From: Sebastes aleutianus
Taxonomy: Eukaryota; Chordata; Actinopteri; Perciformes; Sebastidae
Assembly: GCA_916700875.1 (NCBI GenBank)
Contig: CAKAKS010000013.1
Location: 14,566,596-14,630,595 of the forward strand
Direction: 5' to 3'
Length of the DNA: 64,000 bases
Below the pieces are notes generated by a model. That model searched no databases and was not told the origin of the DNA. It worked only from the letters and a program-made list of their open reading frames with translations. The position numbers were made by a program, and so were the translations under genes. Shown in pieces: positions 63,061 through 64,000 of this stretch. Every line of letters begins with the position of its first letter. The first letter of the stretch is position 1.

Positions 63061-64000
63061 TTTTGACCTTTATCTTTCCTTCACCCCCTATTCCTTATAT
63101 TTTTCCCCCTCCTTTACACTCTCTGCCTCGCTCTTTCTCACTCAATAACTTCCTCTCCAGCTGCCTCTCATTTTCTTCTTCTACTCTCTTTAATTTTCAC
63201 CTCCTCTCTCCTTGTGAAAGCTTTCACATCCTTTTCCTTGTGTCATGCACACCTTAACCCTCCCCTCCCACGGCTCTACCTCTCCTCCTCTTCCTCCGAC
63301 TCTATTACTCCGGATTGCTCTTTGTTTCTTTGCCATCCATCCCCTACCATTTATCTCTCACTGCCGCGCTCCTCCTCTTGTTTTCTATCTGTTCCCATCC
63401 TGTGTCTCCATCCTTGCTCACCTTCCATCTTATAACCCTTTCTGCCTCTGGCTGCTCAGTAAATTCCCGCATTTTCTTTCTCTATATGTCTCATTCCCCC
63501 TCTTTCTTTCTCTCCATCTTGTCTGCCCTTGAGGCAACCTGAGTACGACAATGTTATCAGTCACAGCTCTACCCCACCACCTTCTCCCTTCTTTCCTCCC
63601 TCCTCTTTTTGTCTTGTCTCTCTATCGCTTGCTGACTCTGCTGCCCTCCATGTCTCCTTGCCTCTGCTTTCAGTCGCAAACTATGCACACATATGCACAC
63701 ACATGCCCTCGCATCCTATGCATCCTCACACACACGTTTTTGTTCTATCTCGTGCCGCCTGTCTCAGAGACACGTTTTTCTTTTCCACTTCTACATCTCA
63801 GCTTCATCTCTTCCTCTATTAGGGAGCAGATCTCATTTGCAACTAGAGCGGTGCAGTATTGAAGGCCTCTGACACACACACACGCGAGTTGTGCGTAACC
63901 CATCCGTCCGCTCGCTGATCGATCTGACCCAGAGAGATGGATAGCACCCTGTCCCATTCGTTTACACTCCTCCCCTTCTTGCTCTTTCTTTAGTCTCCAC
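63061..64000. other. Pyrimidine-rich DNA at the window edge
   Basis: Plus strand is C/T-rich with short CA runs; the resulting Ser/Leu/Pro frames are compositional. Nothing recognised. Confidence 0.6.

Overview
This window is nuclear DNA of a vertebrate, almost certainly a percomorph teleost. The coding content is broken into exons with canonical GT..AG introns. Intergenic DNA is rich in (CA)n, (GA)n and (CT)n microsatellites. Many short non-autonomous DNA transposons and a tRNA-derived SINE of the kinds common in spiny-rayed fish are present. I see no operons, CRISPR arrays, rRNA or bacterial features.

One protein-coding gene can be supported. It lies on the minus strand between about 60.1 kb (5' end) and 38.16 kb (stop codon) and encodes a synaptic adhesion-like molecule: signal peptide, LRRNT, leucine-rich repeats, LRRCT, Ig, FN3, one transmembrane helix and a cytoplasmic tail ending in a type I PDZ ligand (ESVV). 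The N-terminal cap and first repeats, the motif [10 protein letters not shown] in the Ig domain, LGGTLT...LLVFTVAL in the membrane helix, and the terminal LEESVV point to LRFN4 (SALM3) rather than LRFN1, 2, 3 or 5. I resolved six coding exons to the base: 59502-59890, 59234-59396, 56260-56430, 53973-54134, 52501-53235 and 38163-39498. They join in frame into about 985 residues. Only the start codon is unresolved. Compared with mammalian LRFN4 (about 635 residues) the fish protein has a long Asn/Gly-rich and then acidic linker between Ig and FN3, and a much longer tail.

Layout: 1-38162 is downstream flanking DNA with no recognisable gene. It holds a SINE with target duplications, five hAT-type elements with 8-bp target duplications (4295-5093, 11664-12661, 21513-22059, 31173-32074, 34906-35902), a piggyBac-like element at 26548-27338, several other palindromic repeats and large (CA)n tracts. 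35911-38162 is repeat-poor and is the likely 3' UTR and terminator zone. 38163-59890 is the gene. Its 13-kb last intron carries further repeats and some unique stretches that could be regulatory. Two more hAT-type elements sit in introns (50912-51536, 57432-58203). 59891-64000 is the 5' side, with a CpG-rich patch near 62.75-63.05 kb.

The most unusual observations are the fragmented extracellular coding region, in which four introns all split an AGR arginine codon after AG, and one internal repeat module shared by transposons whose ends belong to different families.

Residue numbers below use a 985-residue model in which the first base of exon 1 completes an ATG; the local-exon alternative adds 13 residues.
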